Source: Flexithrix dorotheae DSM 6795 (GTDB lineage: Bacteria; Bacteroidota; Bacteroidia; Cytophagales; Flammeovirgaceae). Taken from it: a stretch of 64,000 nt of DNA. The stretch is taken from contig NZ_KB903435.1 in the NCBI RefSeq assembly GCF_000379765.1, positions 110 to 64,109 of the forward strand, written 5' to 3'. The position numbers and the translations under genes were made by a program. A model generated the notes under the pieces. It ran no database searches and was not told the origin of the DNA. It worked only from the letters and a program-made list of their open reading frames with translations. This document shows positions 10,025 through 20,343 of this stretch, one piece after another (position 1 is the first letter of the stretch; every line of letters begins with the position of its first letter).

Positions 10025-13000
10025 ATGAATTGGTGCCTTACAACCTGTTTGTTTTTTTTAACTAATACCCTACTTTTTAGCCAAAATGGTTCAGACATCT
10101 TCTTTAAGTTTAGCCATCTTTCTGGAAAAAATGGATTACCTCATAATTCAATTCTAGCCATACATCAAGACCATCAGGGGTTTATCTGGTTTGGAACAGA
10201 TGATGGTTTATGCAGGTACGATGGTTACTCATTTGTGGTTTACAGACATAACCCGGAAGATCCTGAAAGTATAAGTAGCAATGTAATTAGAGCTATTGAT
10301 AGTGATACAAAAGGCAATTTATGGATTGGAACAAGCGGAGGTGGGCTTAATAGGTATGATCCTTTAACTGATAGTTTTACTTCATTTACCCAGAACCTTC
10401 ATCAGAATAAGTCCATAAGTCATAATAAAGTATTTTCTGTTTGTGTGGATCATCATGATAATGTTTGGGCTGGCACCCTGGGGGAGGGGTTAAACAAACT
10501 AATTATTGATCCTGAAACTCAAAAAGTGGTAAAAATAAAGCACTTTAAACATGAGTCTGGTAATTCACTTTCAATTTCCGACAATGAGGTCTGGACGATT
10601 TATGAGGACAAACAACAAACACTTTGGATAGGTACTTATGATGGTGGACTTCAATATTTTAATCGTCAAAATCAGACTTTTATAAAATTTCATCTGCCAA
10701 AAATAAATGGTCATGAAATCAAGTCGGTGAAAACCATATTACAAGATTCTCAAAACAAATTGTGGATTGGTACAGAACATTTTGGTTTATTTCAATTTGA
10801 TTTAAATGAAAAATCTTTTAGACACTTTCAACAAAACGGAGAGGAAAGACTTAGTTTCAATAATATATCATCCATATTAGAAGATAAGCAAGGAAACCTT
10901 TGGGTGGGTACTCTAGGTGGCGGATTAAACCTTTTTGATCAAAAAAAACAAGAATTTATTAATTTTAAAGATACGCCTAACAGGCCTTATAGCCTTAAAG
11001 GGCTTTCAGTATTTAGCCTTTTTGAGGATAAATCAGGCATTTTATGGGTTGGTATGTATTCAGGGGAAGGACTTAATAAGCTGGACCCAAGAGTGCAACA
11101 ATTTAAACATTTTTATCAAATCCCTGGAGATTACTCAAGCCTTCAAGGGAAACTTGTTAAATCTATATTAATGGATAGGGATGGACAATTATGGGTGGGC
11201 ACTTTTGGTGGAGGACTTAACCTTTACAATAAGAATAATGGAACTTTTACCCATTTTCTTCATGATCCAAAAAATACTCAAAGTTTAAGTCATAATAACG
11301 TGCAGTGTATTTTTGAAGACAAAGCCGGGAATATTTGGATTGGCACCGATGGGGGAGGTTTGAATAGATTTAATAGAAAAAACAAGACATTTTCTCATTT
11401 TAGGCATAATCCAAAGGATCCTGATTCTATTGGAGATGATGAAGTTTGGACGATAACTGAAGATAGTAAAGGAAATCTCTGGATTGGATTTGCGAATGGA
11501 GGAGGAGTTAGCCAATATAACCCATCAAAAAATCAATTTATCAATTTTACAAATAACCCAAATGATCATAAGAGTTTGAGTTTCAATGATGTGAGAGTAG
11601 TGGTTGAAGATCGATCGGGTATAATTTGGATTGGTACCTATGGCGGAGGTCTCAATAAATTCAACTTTAAAACCAATAATTTCCAAATTTTCAGAAACAA
11701 ACCGGGGGATAATACCAGCTTAAGTAATGATGTAATCACATCGTTTTTACATGATAAAAGAGGAAATTATTGGATAGGGACTTTTGGAGGAGGATTAAAT
11801 CTTTTTGATCCGGATAAAAACACCTTTAAGGTATATCGTGAAAAAAATGGCCTGCCAAGTGATGTAATTAAGGCAATGGTAGAAGATGAAAATGGTTTCA
11901 TCTGGATAAGTACTGTAAAAGGTTTGAGTCGATTTGATCCTCAAAAGGAATCTTTTAAAAATTTCACCGTAAACGATGGCCTTCAATCAGATGAATTTAA
12001 CTTGGGGTCAGTTTTTAAAGATACAAACGGACTTCTTTACTTTGGTGGGACTAATGGTTTCAACGTTTTTAATCCTGAACTTGTGCTCAAGTCTCAACCT
12101 TCTCCAAGATTAGTCCTAACTAATCTAAGAGTTTTAAATAAGTCAGTTAAACCAGGTCAGTTTCTAAATGATCAACTAATATTAAATAAAAGTATTTGGG
12201 GTATACAGGAGGTTGTTTTAAATAACAAAAACAATGTCTTCCTACTAGAATTTGCGGCCCTTGAATTTTCTTCTCCTGAAAAAATACAATATGCCTACAA
12301 ATTAGAGGGGGAAGATGATCATTGGATTAATACAAGTTCCACAAGACGATTTGCTCCTTATTCTAATTTATCTCCAGGAAACTATAATTTTCAATTAGCT
12401 GCCACTAATTTTCAAGGAAATCAGATTAGTCCAACTTTATCTTTAAAGTTAGTGGTTTTACCCCCATGGTGGCGAACGAACTGGGCATACTTTAGCTACT
12501 TTTTTATTTTAGTCGGACTCAGCATTTTGGGAAAACAAATCATTTCCACCAGAATCAAACTTCGGCATGATCTAAAAATAACAAAGTTGGAAAAAGAAAA
12601 ATCTGAAGAGCTCAATCAGATGAAGCTTACCTTTTTTACAAATATTAGTCATGAACTACGAACACCACTTACCTTGATTCTTGTTCCTTTAGAAAAATTA
12701 ATGGTCCGGGAGGACCTTAACCAGTCTGTTCAAAACCAATTAAAAACAATTTACAGAAATGTTGAACGATTGCTTAGACTCATAAACCAAATTCTTGATT
12801 TTAGAAAACAAGAAACAGGAAACCTGAAACTACAAATTGGCGAGGAAAACCTTGAAACATTTATAAAGAAAATTAAATCTTCCTTTAATAGCCTTGCTAA
12901 CCAAAGAAATATAACATTTGATTTCTTAACTGATCAGCAAAATATAAAGGTATGGATTGATAGTGAACAGATGGAGAAAGTAATGTATAACCTGATTTCA

Positions 13001-14209
13001 AATGCTTTTAAATTTACAAAAGACAATGGCAAAATTTCTATCAGGATAGCGACTAATTTTGATTTACAGGAAACTTATATTGAGGTAACCGATAATGGAA
13101 AAGGAATTTTGGATGAACATCTCGAACATATATTTGATCGCTATTTTCAAAATGAAAGATCCGAAGGCAAGTACTTTGCTGGTTCAGGAATAGGTTTGGC
13201 ATTGGCTAAAAACTTAGTTGAACTTCACCAGGGAAGGATAGAAGTGAAAAGTATTCCGAATAATGAAACGGTTTTTAAAGTTATTTTAAAAAATGGTAAA
13301 GAGCATTTTGGACCATTAGATTTTGCTGATAATGAGAAAATTTTAACTGATGGTGTTGAACATCATATCCAAAGTGATTTAGGTCAATCTAATTTTGAAA
13401 AAGATATTGAAATTATTGATAATAAGGGTACAGACACCACCACTAAACCTACCTTATTATTCATTGAAGATAATCCTGAAGTACTTGCTTTATTAGAAAA
13501 AAGCTTTAACGGGTTTTATAAAGTTACCACAGCTCCTAACGGAATAGAAGGGTTAAAAATAGCAAAAAATCTATTACCAGATTTGGTTATCAGTGATGTG
13601 ATGATGCCAGGTATGGATGGAACTGAAGTTTGCCATCATTTGAAAACAGAAATGAAAACCAGCCATATTCCAGTTATTTTATTGACAGCCAAGGATTCTT
13701 TTCAATTCAAATTGGAAGGGTTGGAAGCTGGAGCCGATGATTACATCACTAAACCATTCCATTTAAAAATACTGGATTTAAAAGTAAAAAACCTCTTAGA
13801 ATCAAGAAGAAAACTAAGGGATAAGTTCAGTAAACAATTACATTTAGAACCCAGTGAAATTGCCTTAACTCCCTTAGACGAACAACTTATTGCCAAAGCC
13901 ATAAAAGTGGTGGAACAATATATTGATTCCTCAGAATTGGATGTGGCTTTGTTAGGCAAAGAGTTAGGCTTAAGTCGCTCACTTTTATTTACCAAATTAA
14001 AAGGAATTACTGGCCAAACTCCTAATGAGTTCGTTCAAATAATTCGGTTAAAAAGAGCAGCCCAAATTCTATCCCAACAAAAATTAAAAATATCCGAAGT
14101 ATGTTATATGGTAGGTTTTAATCAACCAAAATATTTTACAAAGAAATTCAAACAATTATTTGGTGTTTCCCCTTCAGAATTTTCAGATAAGTCATCGAAT
14201 AATTCTTAA
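10025..14209 (+). CDS. Second hybrid two-component sensor/AraC regulator (HTCS)
   Basis: At 1394 residues it has the same architecture as the preceding gene: signal peptide (ending LLFSQ), a double seven-bladed sensor propeller with many LWIGT-xxGGLNxF blades, Y_Y_Y domain, and a membrane helix around residues 820-838. HisKA has H876 in NISHELRTPL, the ATPase domain has NLISNAFKF and GSGIGLALAKN, the receiver has D1191 (DVMMPG), and an AraC helix-turn-helix ends the chain. The blade sequences are much more regular than in the first regulator, and the two proteins are clearly paralogs. It is probably co-transcribed with the first regulator or read from a promoter inside it. Its position before the second susC makes it the likely activator of the nan operon, by inference. 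Confidence 0.95.
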   Translation: MNWCLTTCLFFLTNTLLFSQNGSDIFFKFSHLSGKNGLPHNSILAIHQDHQGFIWFGTDDGLCRYDGYSFVVYRHNPEDPESISSNVIRAIDSDTKGNLWIGTSGGGLNRYDPLTDSFTSFTQNLHQNKSISHNKVFSVCVDHHDNVWAGTLGEGLNKLIIDPETQKVVKIKHFKHESGNSLSISDNEVWTIYEDKQQTLWIGTYDGGLQYFNRQNQTFIKFHLPKINGHEIKSVKTILQDSQNKLWIGTEHFGLFQFDLNEKSFRHFQQNGEERLSFNNISSILEDKQGNLWVGTLGGGLNLFDQKKQEFINFKDTPNRPYSLKGLSVFSLFEDKSGILWVGMYSGEGLNKLDPRVQQFKHFYQIPGDYSSLQGKLVKSILMDRDGQLWVGTFGGGLNLYNKNNGTFTHFLHDPKNTQSLSHNNVQCIFEDKAGNIWIGTDGGGLNRFNRKNKTFSHFRHNPKDPDSIGDDEVWTITEDSKGNLWIGFANGGGVSQYNPSKNQFINFTNNPNDHKSLSFNDVRVVVEDRSGIIWIGTYGGGLNKFNFKTNNFQIFRNKPGDNTSLSNDVITSFLHDKRGNYWIGTFGGGLNLFDPDKNTFKVYREKNGLPSDVIKAMVEDENGFIWISTVKGLSRFDPQKESFKNFTVNDGLQSDEFNLGSVFKDTNGLLYFGGTNGFNVFNPELVLKSQPSPRLVLTNLRVLNKSVKPGQFLNDQLILNKSIWGIQEVVLNNKNNVFLLEFAALEFSSPEKIQYAYKLEGEDDHWINTSSTRRFAPYSNLSPGNYNFQLAATNFQGNQISPTLSLKLVVLPPWWRTNWAYFSYFFILVGLSILGKQIISTRIKLRHDLKITKLEKEKSEELNQMKLTFFTNISHELRTPLTLILVPLEKLMVREDLNQSVQNQLKTIYRNVERLLRLINQILDFRKQETGNLKLQIGEENLETFIKKIKSSFNSLANQRNITFDFLTDQQNIKVWIDSEQMEKVMYNLISNAFKFTKDNGKISIRIATNFDLQETYIEVTDNGKGILDEHLEHIFDRYFQNERSEGKYFAGSGIGLALAKNLVELHQGRIEVKSIPNNETVFKVILKNGKEHFGPLDFADNEKILTDGVEHHIQSDLGQSNFEKDIEIIDNKGTDTTTKPTLLFIEDNPEVLALLEKSFNGFYKVTTAPNGIEGLKIAKNLLPDLVISDVMMPGMDGTEVCHHLKTEMKTSHIPVILLTAKDSFQFKLEGLEAGADDYITKPFHLKILDLKVKNLLESRRKLRDKFSKQLHLEPSEIALTPLDEQLIAKAIKVVEQYIDSSELDVALLGKELGLSRSLLFTKLKGITGQTPNEFVQIIRLKRAAQILSQQKLKISEVCYMVGFNQPKYFTKKFKQLFGVSPSEFSDKSSNNS

Positions 14210-14583
14210 GCCTGCTTTTAATGTACCATTACCGAACTATACCTGTAAAAACAGAATCTCCAGAATAATCCATTACAATTCGATGATTGATTTAAAATAA
14301 GCAGCATGTGAAAACAAGGATACCCCATTTATTCAAATAGGGGCTAAAAAAACTCCATGTTTTTGCTAATAAACAACTGCAGGTTATAAAAATAAATTTT
14401 TATAACCCTCCCTATGGATTTTTATATCCCATGCGGATAATTCTATCCCAGTTTTTAGATTTTTGTCCCCCCTCCTGCTCCAAATTCAACAATACATTTG
14501 GACTATTAGTCTGGGTACTCACAAACTAATAATTTGGAAATTACTCCTCTCATTTAAAAACTCATTTTTTAAAATATGAAATT
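14210..14583. promoter_or_regulatory. Upstream region of the second susC / nan operon
   Basis: This 374-base gap between the second regulator and susC contains no gene. It holds an imperfect hairpin CCCCATTT-ATTC-AAATAGGGG (14323-14343), possibly the 3' end of the regulator mRNA, and the strong inverted repeat listed separately at 14382-14407. The nan operon promoter must lie here. No clean TTTG / TAnnTTTG pair was found. Confidence 0.5.
14382..14407. promoter_or_regulatory. Perfect 12-bp inverted repeat upstream of susC
   Basis: The arms GGTTATAAAAAT and ATTTTTATAACC are separated by two bases. The repeat lies 176 bases before the susC start codon and 172 bases after the second regulator's stop. 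It could be a binding site for the AraC-type output domain or the stem of a terminator. Its A/T-only core and central position favour an operator, but this is inference. Confidence 0.45.
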
Positions 14584-17500
14584 ATGAAAAAAGAAAGCTA
14601 CCTTAATTTAAAATGCCCTTTCTTTTTGCTATGCATGCTTATTAAACTATCAGTAGTCATGGCTCAAGATTTAGAACTTGTTTCAGGGAAAGTTATTGAT
14701 AATGATGGAGAACCCTTACCAGGAGTTAGCATCTTAATAAAGGGTACCACTGTAGGTACAACCTCCGATTTTGAAGGAAATTATAAGCTTGAAGTAAGTT
14801 CCACGGCCATTCTGCAATTCAGTTTTATCGGGTTTCAGACGAAAGAAATTGAAGTTAATAGCCAATCAGAGATCAATGTTCAGTTAGAACCCGATTTAGA
14901 ACAACTGGATGAAGTAGTTGTCATTGGTTATGGGACCCAATCCAGGGAAACCTTAACTACGTCAATTTCAAAGTTAGATAACAAAGTGTTAGAAAATATT
15001 CCCTATACTAATGCAGCTTCCGCTTTGCAGGGAACTATTTCTGGTGTTCGGGTACAAAATACCTCAGGTCAGCCAGGGCAAGCACCACGAATTATTCTTC
15101 GAGGTGGTACTTCCATCAATAATCCAAATGGCTCTACTCCATTATATATTATTGATGGTGTTTTTAGAAGCCAGATGGACGATGTCAATCCGGATGATAT
15201 TGAAACCATTCAGGTTTTGAAAGATGCTGCTGCCACTGCAATCTATGGTTCAAGAGCTTCCAACGGAGTAGTAATTATAACAACAAAAACAGGAGAAAGT
15301 GGCAAAACCCGAATTTCCTACAAATTCAATTTAGGTTACTCCGAATTACAAAAAAAATATGATCTTGCATCTGCCAGGGATTATATTTATTTCAACCGGT
15401 TAGGTTTAGCGGCAACCGGAGAAAAACATCCTGAAAGATTAAGCCGATTAGATTTAGCGACTGGTTCTGGTATTGGAAATGACTTAACTAATAATACAGC
15501 TTTTACTACACAGTACCTCACTCCGGAGAATGAATATAAACTCAGGGAAGGCTGGGAAAGCATGCCTGACCCACTTGATCCTTCAAAAACCATTATTTTT
15601 AAAGATACTGACTGGCAGAATGTATTATTTAGAACCGGGGTTACTCAAAACCATTATCTTTCTGCAACTGGTGGAGGTGAAAAGGCTACTTTTGACTTGG
15701 GTTTAGGTTACCTTAAATCTGAAGGAGTTGCTATCTACACCGGTTATGAAAGATTTACGGGGCGTCTTAACGCAGACCTACGAATAAAAGATAATGTATC
15801 AGTTATTGGTAAAATAAATTTCACAAATTCTTCAAACAATCAGGTCTACAGTGAAAATCAGCTTTTCCAACGAGCATTAGGTCTCCCTCCCACTGCTAAA
15901 TATACCTATGAAGATGGAACTTTAGCCCCTGGTCAAAACAGGAGTTTAGGGAATCCAGCTTACCATTTAGATAAACTACAGGCCTTCAACAACACCAATC
16001 GATTAACCATGAGTGTAGGAGGAAATTGGGACATTATTAAAAATCTGAGCTTTGAACCATTAGTTTCTTTATATGCTGTTCAAGGAATTGAAAACTTCTT
16101 CCAAGAGGGTTACTATAATACCGCTACTCAGTTTGTAGACTCCAGAAATGCATCAGCAAGTCATTCCAGCTATTGGCAAAAACAATTTGATGGAGTGTTT
16201 ACTTATAGCCCAGACTTTAAAAGTGGACATAATTTACAATTAAAAGCAGGAGCTATGTATCAGGATAGAAAGAACTATTCACTAAGTGCGACAGGAAGAG
16301 GAGCGGCTACTGATAACGTACCAACATTAAATGCATCTGCTGAACCTACCAGTGTTTATAGCTATACTTCTCAATTCAGAACCATAGGTTTTTTTGGTAG
16401 AGTATTATATGATTTTGATCAGAAATACCTTCTTTCAGCAAACCTTAGGTATGATGGCGCCTCTAACCTTGGAGACAATAATAAATGGGGAGTTTTTCCC
16501 GGAGTCTCAGTGGGATGGAATCTCCATAGAGAAAATTTTTGGGATAACTTACCTGAGCAGTTTAGTCGTTTCAAGTTAAGAACAAGTTATGGTATTAATG
16601 GTAATTTGAGCGATTTAAATGATTTCCACGCTCAAGGTGCCTATACAGCAGGTGTAAGGTATAATGGAGTTGCCGGGATTCAGAATAACCGAATGGCAAA
16701 CAAAGATTTGCAATGGGAAGAATCTCGCACATTTGATGTAGGGGTTGATTTCGGCATATTTAATAACAGGGTTACGGCAATATTTGATTATTATAGAAGA
16801 GTAACAGATAATTTATTAACCAATTTAGATCTGCCTTACTCCACAGGATTTACCAGTATTCTAACTAACCTTGGTTCACTTGAAAACAAAGGGATAGAAT
16901 TAGAAATTGGAGCAAACATTATAGAGACACAGAATGGTTTCAGCTGGTCGATTAGCTTTAATACTGCCAAGAATAAAAATAAAATCTTAAAACTTCCCGA
17001 AAATGATAATCCAAATAATAGGATTGGAGGTATAAATGTGTATGATCCGGTGACGGGTTCTTATGTTTGGAAAGGAGGTTTACAAGAAGGACAGACTTTA
17101 GGTGAATTGTATGCCTATCAGTATGAAAAAGTATACTCTACAGATCAGGAAGCTAATGAAGGCCCTGTAGATATGTTGGTGGCTGGCACGGACAAATCAA
17201 AATTTGGTGGGGATGTGCAATGGATGGATCTGGATGCAAATGATACAATAGATACCAGAGACAGGGTTTATACAGGGAATATTTATCCTAAATGGACAGG
17301 TGGTTTTAGTAATACTTTTAGTTATAAAGGTCTTAGCCTTTTGGTGAGAATGGATTATGCACTTGGTCATACCATTTATAATTTAACAAGAGCAACATTC
17401 AATGGCCAGTTCCAGGGTGATATCGGTATTACTAATGATGTTTTGCGTTCATGGCAAAAACAAGGGGATGAAACTGATATTCCAAGATATTACTGGGCAG

Positions 17501-17775
17501 ACCAATTGGCTCAAAACAATTCTTTCAGAGGGAGTTCTTATTACCATGAAAAAGGAGATTACCTTGCATTAAGAGAAGTAACCCTAAGTTATCAGGTACC
17601 AAAACTTCCTTCCCTAAAAAAGATTGGAATCACAAATTTAAGGATATATGCCACTGGAAGTAACCTGCACTATTTTACTAAGTATAAAGGGTTGCTCCCT
17701 GAGGATGGAGGTACGGACTATGGTCGGTATCCATACCCAAAAACGATAACTTTTGGTTTGAATGCCTCCTTTTAA
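14584..17775 (+). CDS. SusC/RagA-like TonB-dependent transporter of the nan operon
   Basis: This 1063-residue outer-membrane transporter has a signal peptide ending VVMAQ, a carboxypeptidase-like domain (GKVIDNDGEPLPGVSILIKG), TonB box DEVVVIGYGTQ, plug motifs LYIIDGVF and DAAATAIYGSRASNGVVIITTK, and a barrel ending in FGLNASF. It is the first gene of the plus-strand operon, with susD, nanL, the mutarotase-symporter, sialidase and epimerase behind it, so sialic acid or sialyl-oligosaccharide is the inferred cargo. Compare the NanO transporter of Bacteroidota sialic acid loci, which has the same position and role. Confidence 0.95.
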   Translation: MKKESYLNLKCPFFLLCMLIKLSVVMAQDLELVSGKVIDNDGEPLPGVSILIKGTTVGTTSDFEGNYKLEVSSTAILQFSFIGFQTKEIEVNSQSEINVQLEPDLEQLDEVVVIGYGTQSRETLTTSISKLDNKVLENIPYTNAASALQGTISGVRVQNTSGQPGQAPRIILRGGTSINNPNGSTPLYIIDGVFRSQMDDVNPDDIETIQVLKDAAATAIYGSRASNGVVIITTKTGESGKTRISYKFNLGYSELQKKYDLASARDYIYFNRLGLAATGEKHPERLSRLDLATGSGIGNDLTNNTAFTTQYLTPENEYKLREGWESMPDPLDPSKTIIFKDTDWQNVLFRTGVTQNHYLSATGGGEKATFDLGLGYLKSEGVAIYTGYERFTGRLNADLRIKDNVSVIGKINFTNSSNNQVYSENQLFQRALGLPPTAKYTYEDGTLAPGQNRSLGNPAYHLDKLQAFNNTNRLTMSVGGNWDIIKNLSFEPLVSLYAVQGIENFFQEGYYNTATQFVDSRNASASHSSYWQKQFDGVFTYSPDFKSGHNLQLKAGAMYQDRKNYSLSATGRGAATDNVPTLNASAEPTSVYSYTSQFRTIGFFGRVLYDFDQKYLLSANLRYDGASNLGDNNKWGVFPGVSVGWNLHRENFWDNLPEQFSRFKLRTSYGINGNLSDLNDFHAQGAYTAGVRYNGVAGIQNNRMANKDLQWEESRTFDVGVDFGIFNNRVTAIFDYYRRVTDNLLTNLDLPYSTGFTSILTNLGSLENKGIELEIGANIIETQNGFSWSISFNTAKNKNKILKLPENDNPNNRIGGINVYDPVTGSYVWKGGLQEGQTLGELYAYQYEKVYSTDQEANEGPVDMLVAGTDKSKFGGDVQWMDLDANDTIDTRDRVYTGNIYPKWTGGFSNTFSYKGLSLLVRMDYALGHTIYNLTRATFNGQFQGDIGITNDVLRSWQKQGDETDIPRYYWADQLAQNNSFRGSSYYHEKGDYLALREVTLSYQVPKLPSLKKIGITNLRIYATGSNLHYFTKYKGLLPEDGGTDYGRYPYPKTITFGLNASF

Positions 17776-17804
17776 TCAAAATTTTTAACTTGAAATTGTA
17801 AATC

Positions 17805-19280
17805 ATGACACATAAAAATATAATTATTTTTTGGTTTTGGCTCTTGTTCACCACCTTTAGTTGTACAGATGAATTGGAATTATCTCCTGTAAGTAGTATG
17901 ACTGTAAATTCCTTTTGGAAAACAGAAGAGGATGCAAAAGGAGGACTTTACGGAATGTATGACCGTTTCAGAAACCAGGCTGCAGAAAACCTTTATTATT
18001 GGGGAGGAGCAAGAAGTGAAGAATTGAGTTATGGGCTTCAAGCTTCTGAAGGGAGAGAACGTTTTTTTGAAAATACCCTTGATGCCAATTATGCCGGTCC
18101 CAACTGGCTTCGTCTTTATACTGTCATTCACGATGCAAACCTTATTATCAAATATGTACCTGAAATCAGTTTTGTAAATGATGATACACAGAATATTATC
18201 CTTGCTCAAGCCTATGCTATGCGTGCTTATGTGTATTTTGTTATGGTTAGAACCTGGGGTGGTGTTCCATTGGTTACAGAACCTACTGAAGGTTATGACC
18301 CTGTCACCACTTTTAAACCAAGAGCTTCTGAAGAAGACATATTCATCCAAATTAAAAACGATATAGGACAATCCTTATCTTTATTTCCAGATAATGATTT
18401 TCCATCTGCTAGAAGTGAATGGTCTGCACCTGCAGTAAATGCTCTAAAAGGAGAGGTTTTTTTGTGGACTGCACATAGAATGAACGGTGGTCCTGGTGAT
18501 TTTCAAATTGCACTTGATGCACTTTCTCAGGTAAGTAATTCTGATGTTTCCTTGCTTGAGGATTATGACAAGGTATTCCGGTACGATAACAAAGGTAATA
18601 AGGAAATTATTATGGCTATTCATTTTGAAGACTTGGAATCTGGAGGAAATTACAATAGCAGTATGTTTATCCGTGGAGATCAGATTCCTGTCAATACTAC
18701 TGAAGAGACCAAAGCATTGTTAGGAATTGGCGGAGGATTAAACAGATGGGCACCTTCTTCTTTACTTAGGGACCAGTTTTCTGATGATGACAGTCGGAAA
18801 GTTACCTCTTTTGTAGAAGTATACACCTACGATGGTGCCAATAATTCCACCTTTTATACTTCAGCGGTAAGAAAATTCAGAGGATTTGAAGATGCAGGAA
18901 CCACCAAATTTATGGATGATGTCATTTTGTATCGATACGCTGATATTTTACTAATGATAGCAGAAGCGAAAAATGGATTGGGTCAGGACCCGTCAACCGA
19001 AATAAATTTGGTACGCCAAAGGGCTTATGGGAATGATTTTGCAAATCACGAATTTGTAAATGGAAGTCAGGAAGAAAATGAAGAGAAGATTTTGAAAGAG
19101 CGATTATTTGAGCTATCTTTTGAAGGCAAACGATGGTGGGATTTGGTTAGATTCGATAAAGCTTTTGATATTATTCCATCCTTAATAGCCCAAAAAGGTA
19201 ATGATCATCTTTTATTGTTTCCAATTTCTGAAGCTACAATTGGCTTAAATTCAAAAATCATTCAAAACCCAGGATATTGA
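17805..19280 (+). CDS. SusD/RagB family lipoprotein of the nan operon
   Basis: This 491-residue glycan-binding lipoprotein has signal peptide and lipobox TTFSC followed by TDE. The tetratricopeptide-like helical core includes NIILAQAYAMRAYVYFVMVRTWGGVPLV and the C-terminal EERLFELSFEGKRWWDLVRF-like segment that marks the classic SusD branch. It starts 29 bases after susC and so forms a pair with it. It corresponds in position to NanU, the sialic-acid-binding SusD-type partner of NanO in oral Bacteroidota. That assignment rests on context. Confidence 0.93.
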   Translation: MTHKNIIIFWFWLLFTTFSCTDELELSPVSSMTVNSFWKTEEDAKGGLYGMYDRFRNQAAENLYYWGGARSEELSYGLQASEGRERFFENTLDANYAGPNWLRLYTVIHDANLIIKYVPEISFVNDDTQNIILAQAYAMRAYVYFVMVRTWGGVPLVTEPTEGYDPVTTFKPRASEEDIFIQIKNDIGQSLSLFPDNDFPSARSEWSAPAVNALKGEVFLWTAHRMNGGPGDFQIALDALSQVSNSDVSLLEDYDKVFRYDNKGNKEIIMAIHFEDLESGGNYNSSMFIRGDQIPVNTTEETKALLGIGGGLNRWAPSSLLRDQFSDDDSRKVTSFVEVYTYDGANNSTFYTSAVRKFRGFEDAGTTKFMDDVILYRYADILLMIAEAKNGLGQDPSTEINLVRQRAYGNDFANHEFVNGSQEENEEKILKERLFELSFEGKRWWDLVRFDKAFDIIPSLIAQKGNDHLLLFPISEATIGLNSKIIQNPGY

Positions 19281-19289
19281 TAATTGTAG

Positions 19290-19324
19290 TAAGCCTGGAA
19301 GAATTTAATATTTTTCCAGGCTTA
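19290..19324 (+). terminator. Hairpin between susD and nanL (attenuator or mRNA processing site)
   Basis: The 11-base arms TAAGCCTGGAA and TTCCAGGCTTA pair perfectly around a 13-base A/T loop, starting 9 bases after the susD stop. Only a short T stretch follows, so it may be a leaky terminator or 3'-stabilising stem. It would let susCD be expressed more strongly than the downstream catabolic genes. Confidence 0.6.
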
Positions 19325-19359
19325 TTTCCAGACTTCATTTAACCAAATTTAATGTACAC

Positions 19360-20277
19360 ATGACAATACAGAAACTAAAAGGCATCATAGCTGCTCCCTT
19401 TACACCGTTTGATGAAACAGGAAATTTGAATTTGCGAATGATTCCTGTTTTGGTTAATTCACTTAAAAAAAACGGAGTCAATGGAGCATTTATTTGTGGT
19501 TCCACAGGCGAAGGGGTTTCCCTCACGCTAGAAGAAAAAAAACAAGTATTTGCTGCCTGGGGAAGAGAAACCTCCACCAACCTTAAGCTTATTTCTCTGG
19601 TTGGAGGCACTTCTGTTTTGGATTCTCAAACATTAGCTCTTCATGCTCAAGCTTGTGGGCACGATGCCATTTCATTAGTAGCCCCGTATTATTTTAAACC
19701 TGCCAATGTAGAACAATTAGTAGATTTCTGTGCAGAAGTAACTTCTGTTGTGCCCACAATGCCTTTCTATTTTTATCACATTCCAGTGCTTTCTGGCTGC
19801 CATTACTCCATGTATGAATTTCTTCAGATCGCTGATGAAAAGATTCCAAATCTGGCCGGAATAAAGTACACACAGGAAGATTTAATGGACTTTAGTCTTT
19901 GTTTACAATATAAAAATCAAAAGTATGACTTGTTATGGGGAAGAGATGAATGTTTGCTTGCGGCTATGGCTATGGGAGCAAAAGGGGGAGTAGGAAGTAC
20001 TTATAATTACGCAGCACCTTTATACCATCAGTTAATTAAAGCATTTGAAGAAGGTGATTTACGAAGGGCAAAGGAACTCCAAAACCAATCTATTTCTTTT
20101 ATCCGTTTGCTAGGAAAATATGGTGGGATAGGAACAGGAAAAGCTTTTATGAAATTGGTAGGAATGGACTGTGGTGAATTCCGTTCTCCGGTCAAAAATC
20201 CTTCACCCGAGCAATTAGAAAAACTTAAAACAGACCTTGAGAATATTGGTTTTTTTAACTATTGTTCGAGGGTTTAG
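19360..20277 (+). CDS. nanL: N-acetylneuraminate lyase
   Basis: This class I aldolase of the dihydrodipicolinate synthase family has 305 residues and a TIM barrel. It would split N-acetylneuraminate into pyruvate and N-acetylmannosamine in the cytoplasm. The pyruvate-binding GSTGEG lies at residues 47-52, the catalytic Tyr139 is in FYFYHIP, and the Schiff-base Lys169 is in GIKYTQED. It is followed by the transporter, sialidase and epimerase, which separates it from a true DHDPS in lysine synthesis. The gene order fits the Bacteroides nanLET route, in which the epimerase acts on free ManNAc rather than on a phosphate. Start ATG at 19360 gives a normal N-terminus (GIIAAPFTPF). Confidence 0.92.
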   Translation: MTIQKLKGIIAAPFTPFDETGNLNLRMIPVLVNSLKKNGVNGAFICGSTGEGVSLTLEEKKQVFAAWGRETSTNLKLISLVGGTSVLDSQTLALHAQACGHDAISLVAPYYFKPANVEQLVDFCAEVTSVVPTMPFYFYHIPVLSGCHYSMYEFLQIADEKIPNLAGIKYTQEDLMDFSLCLQYKNQKYDLLWGRDECLLAAMAMGAKGGVGSTYNYAAPLYHQLIKAFEEGDLRRAKELQNQSISFIRLLGKYGGIGTGKAFMKLVGMDCGEFRSPVKNPSPEQLEKLKTDLENIGFFNYCSRV

Positions 20278-20343
20278 TAATTTATGAGAATTTGAATTGC
20301 CTCTTGTTCTTGAATGAGGCAGGTTCCCATCAGAAATTTGAAA

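Noticed and set aside
17880-18371. A 163-codon minus-strand frame inside the second susD
   Set aside because: It is an antisense shadow of a well-supported SusD gene and has no recognisable features.
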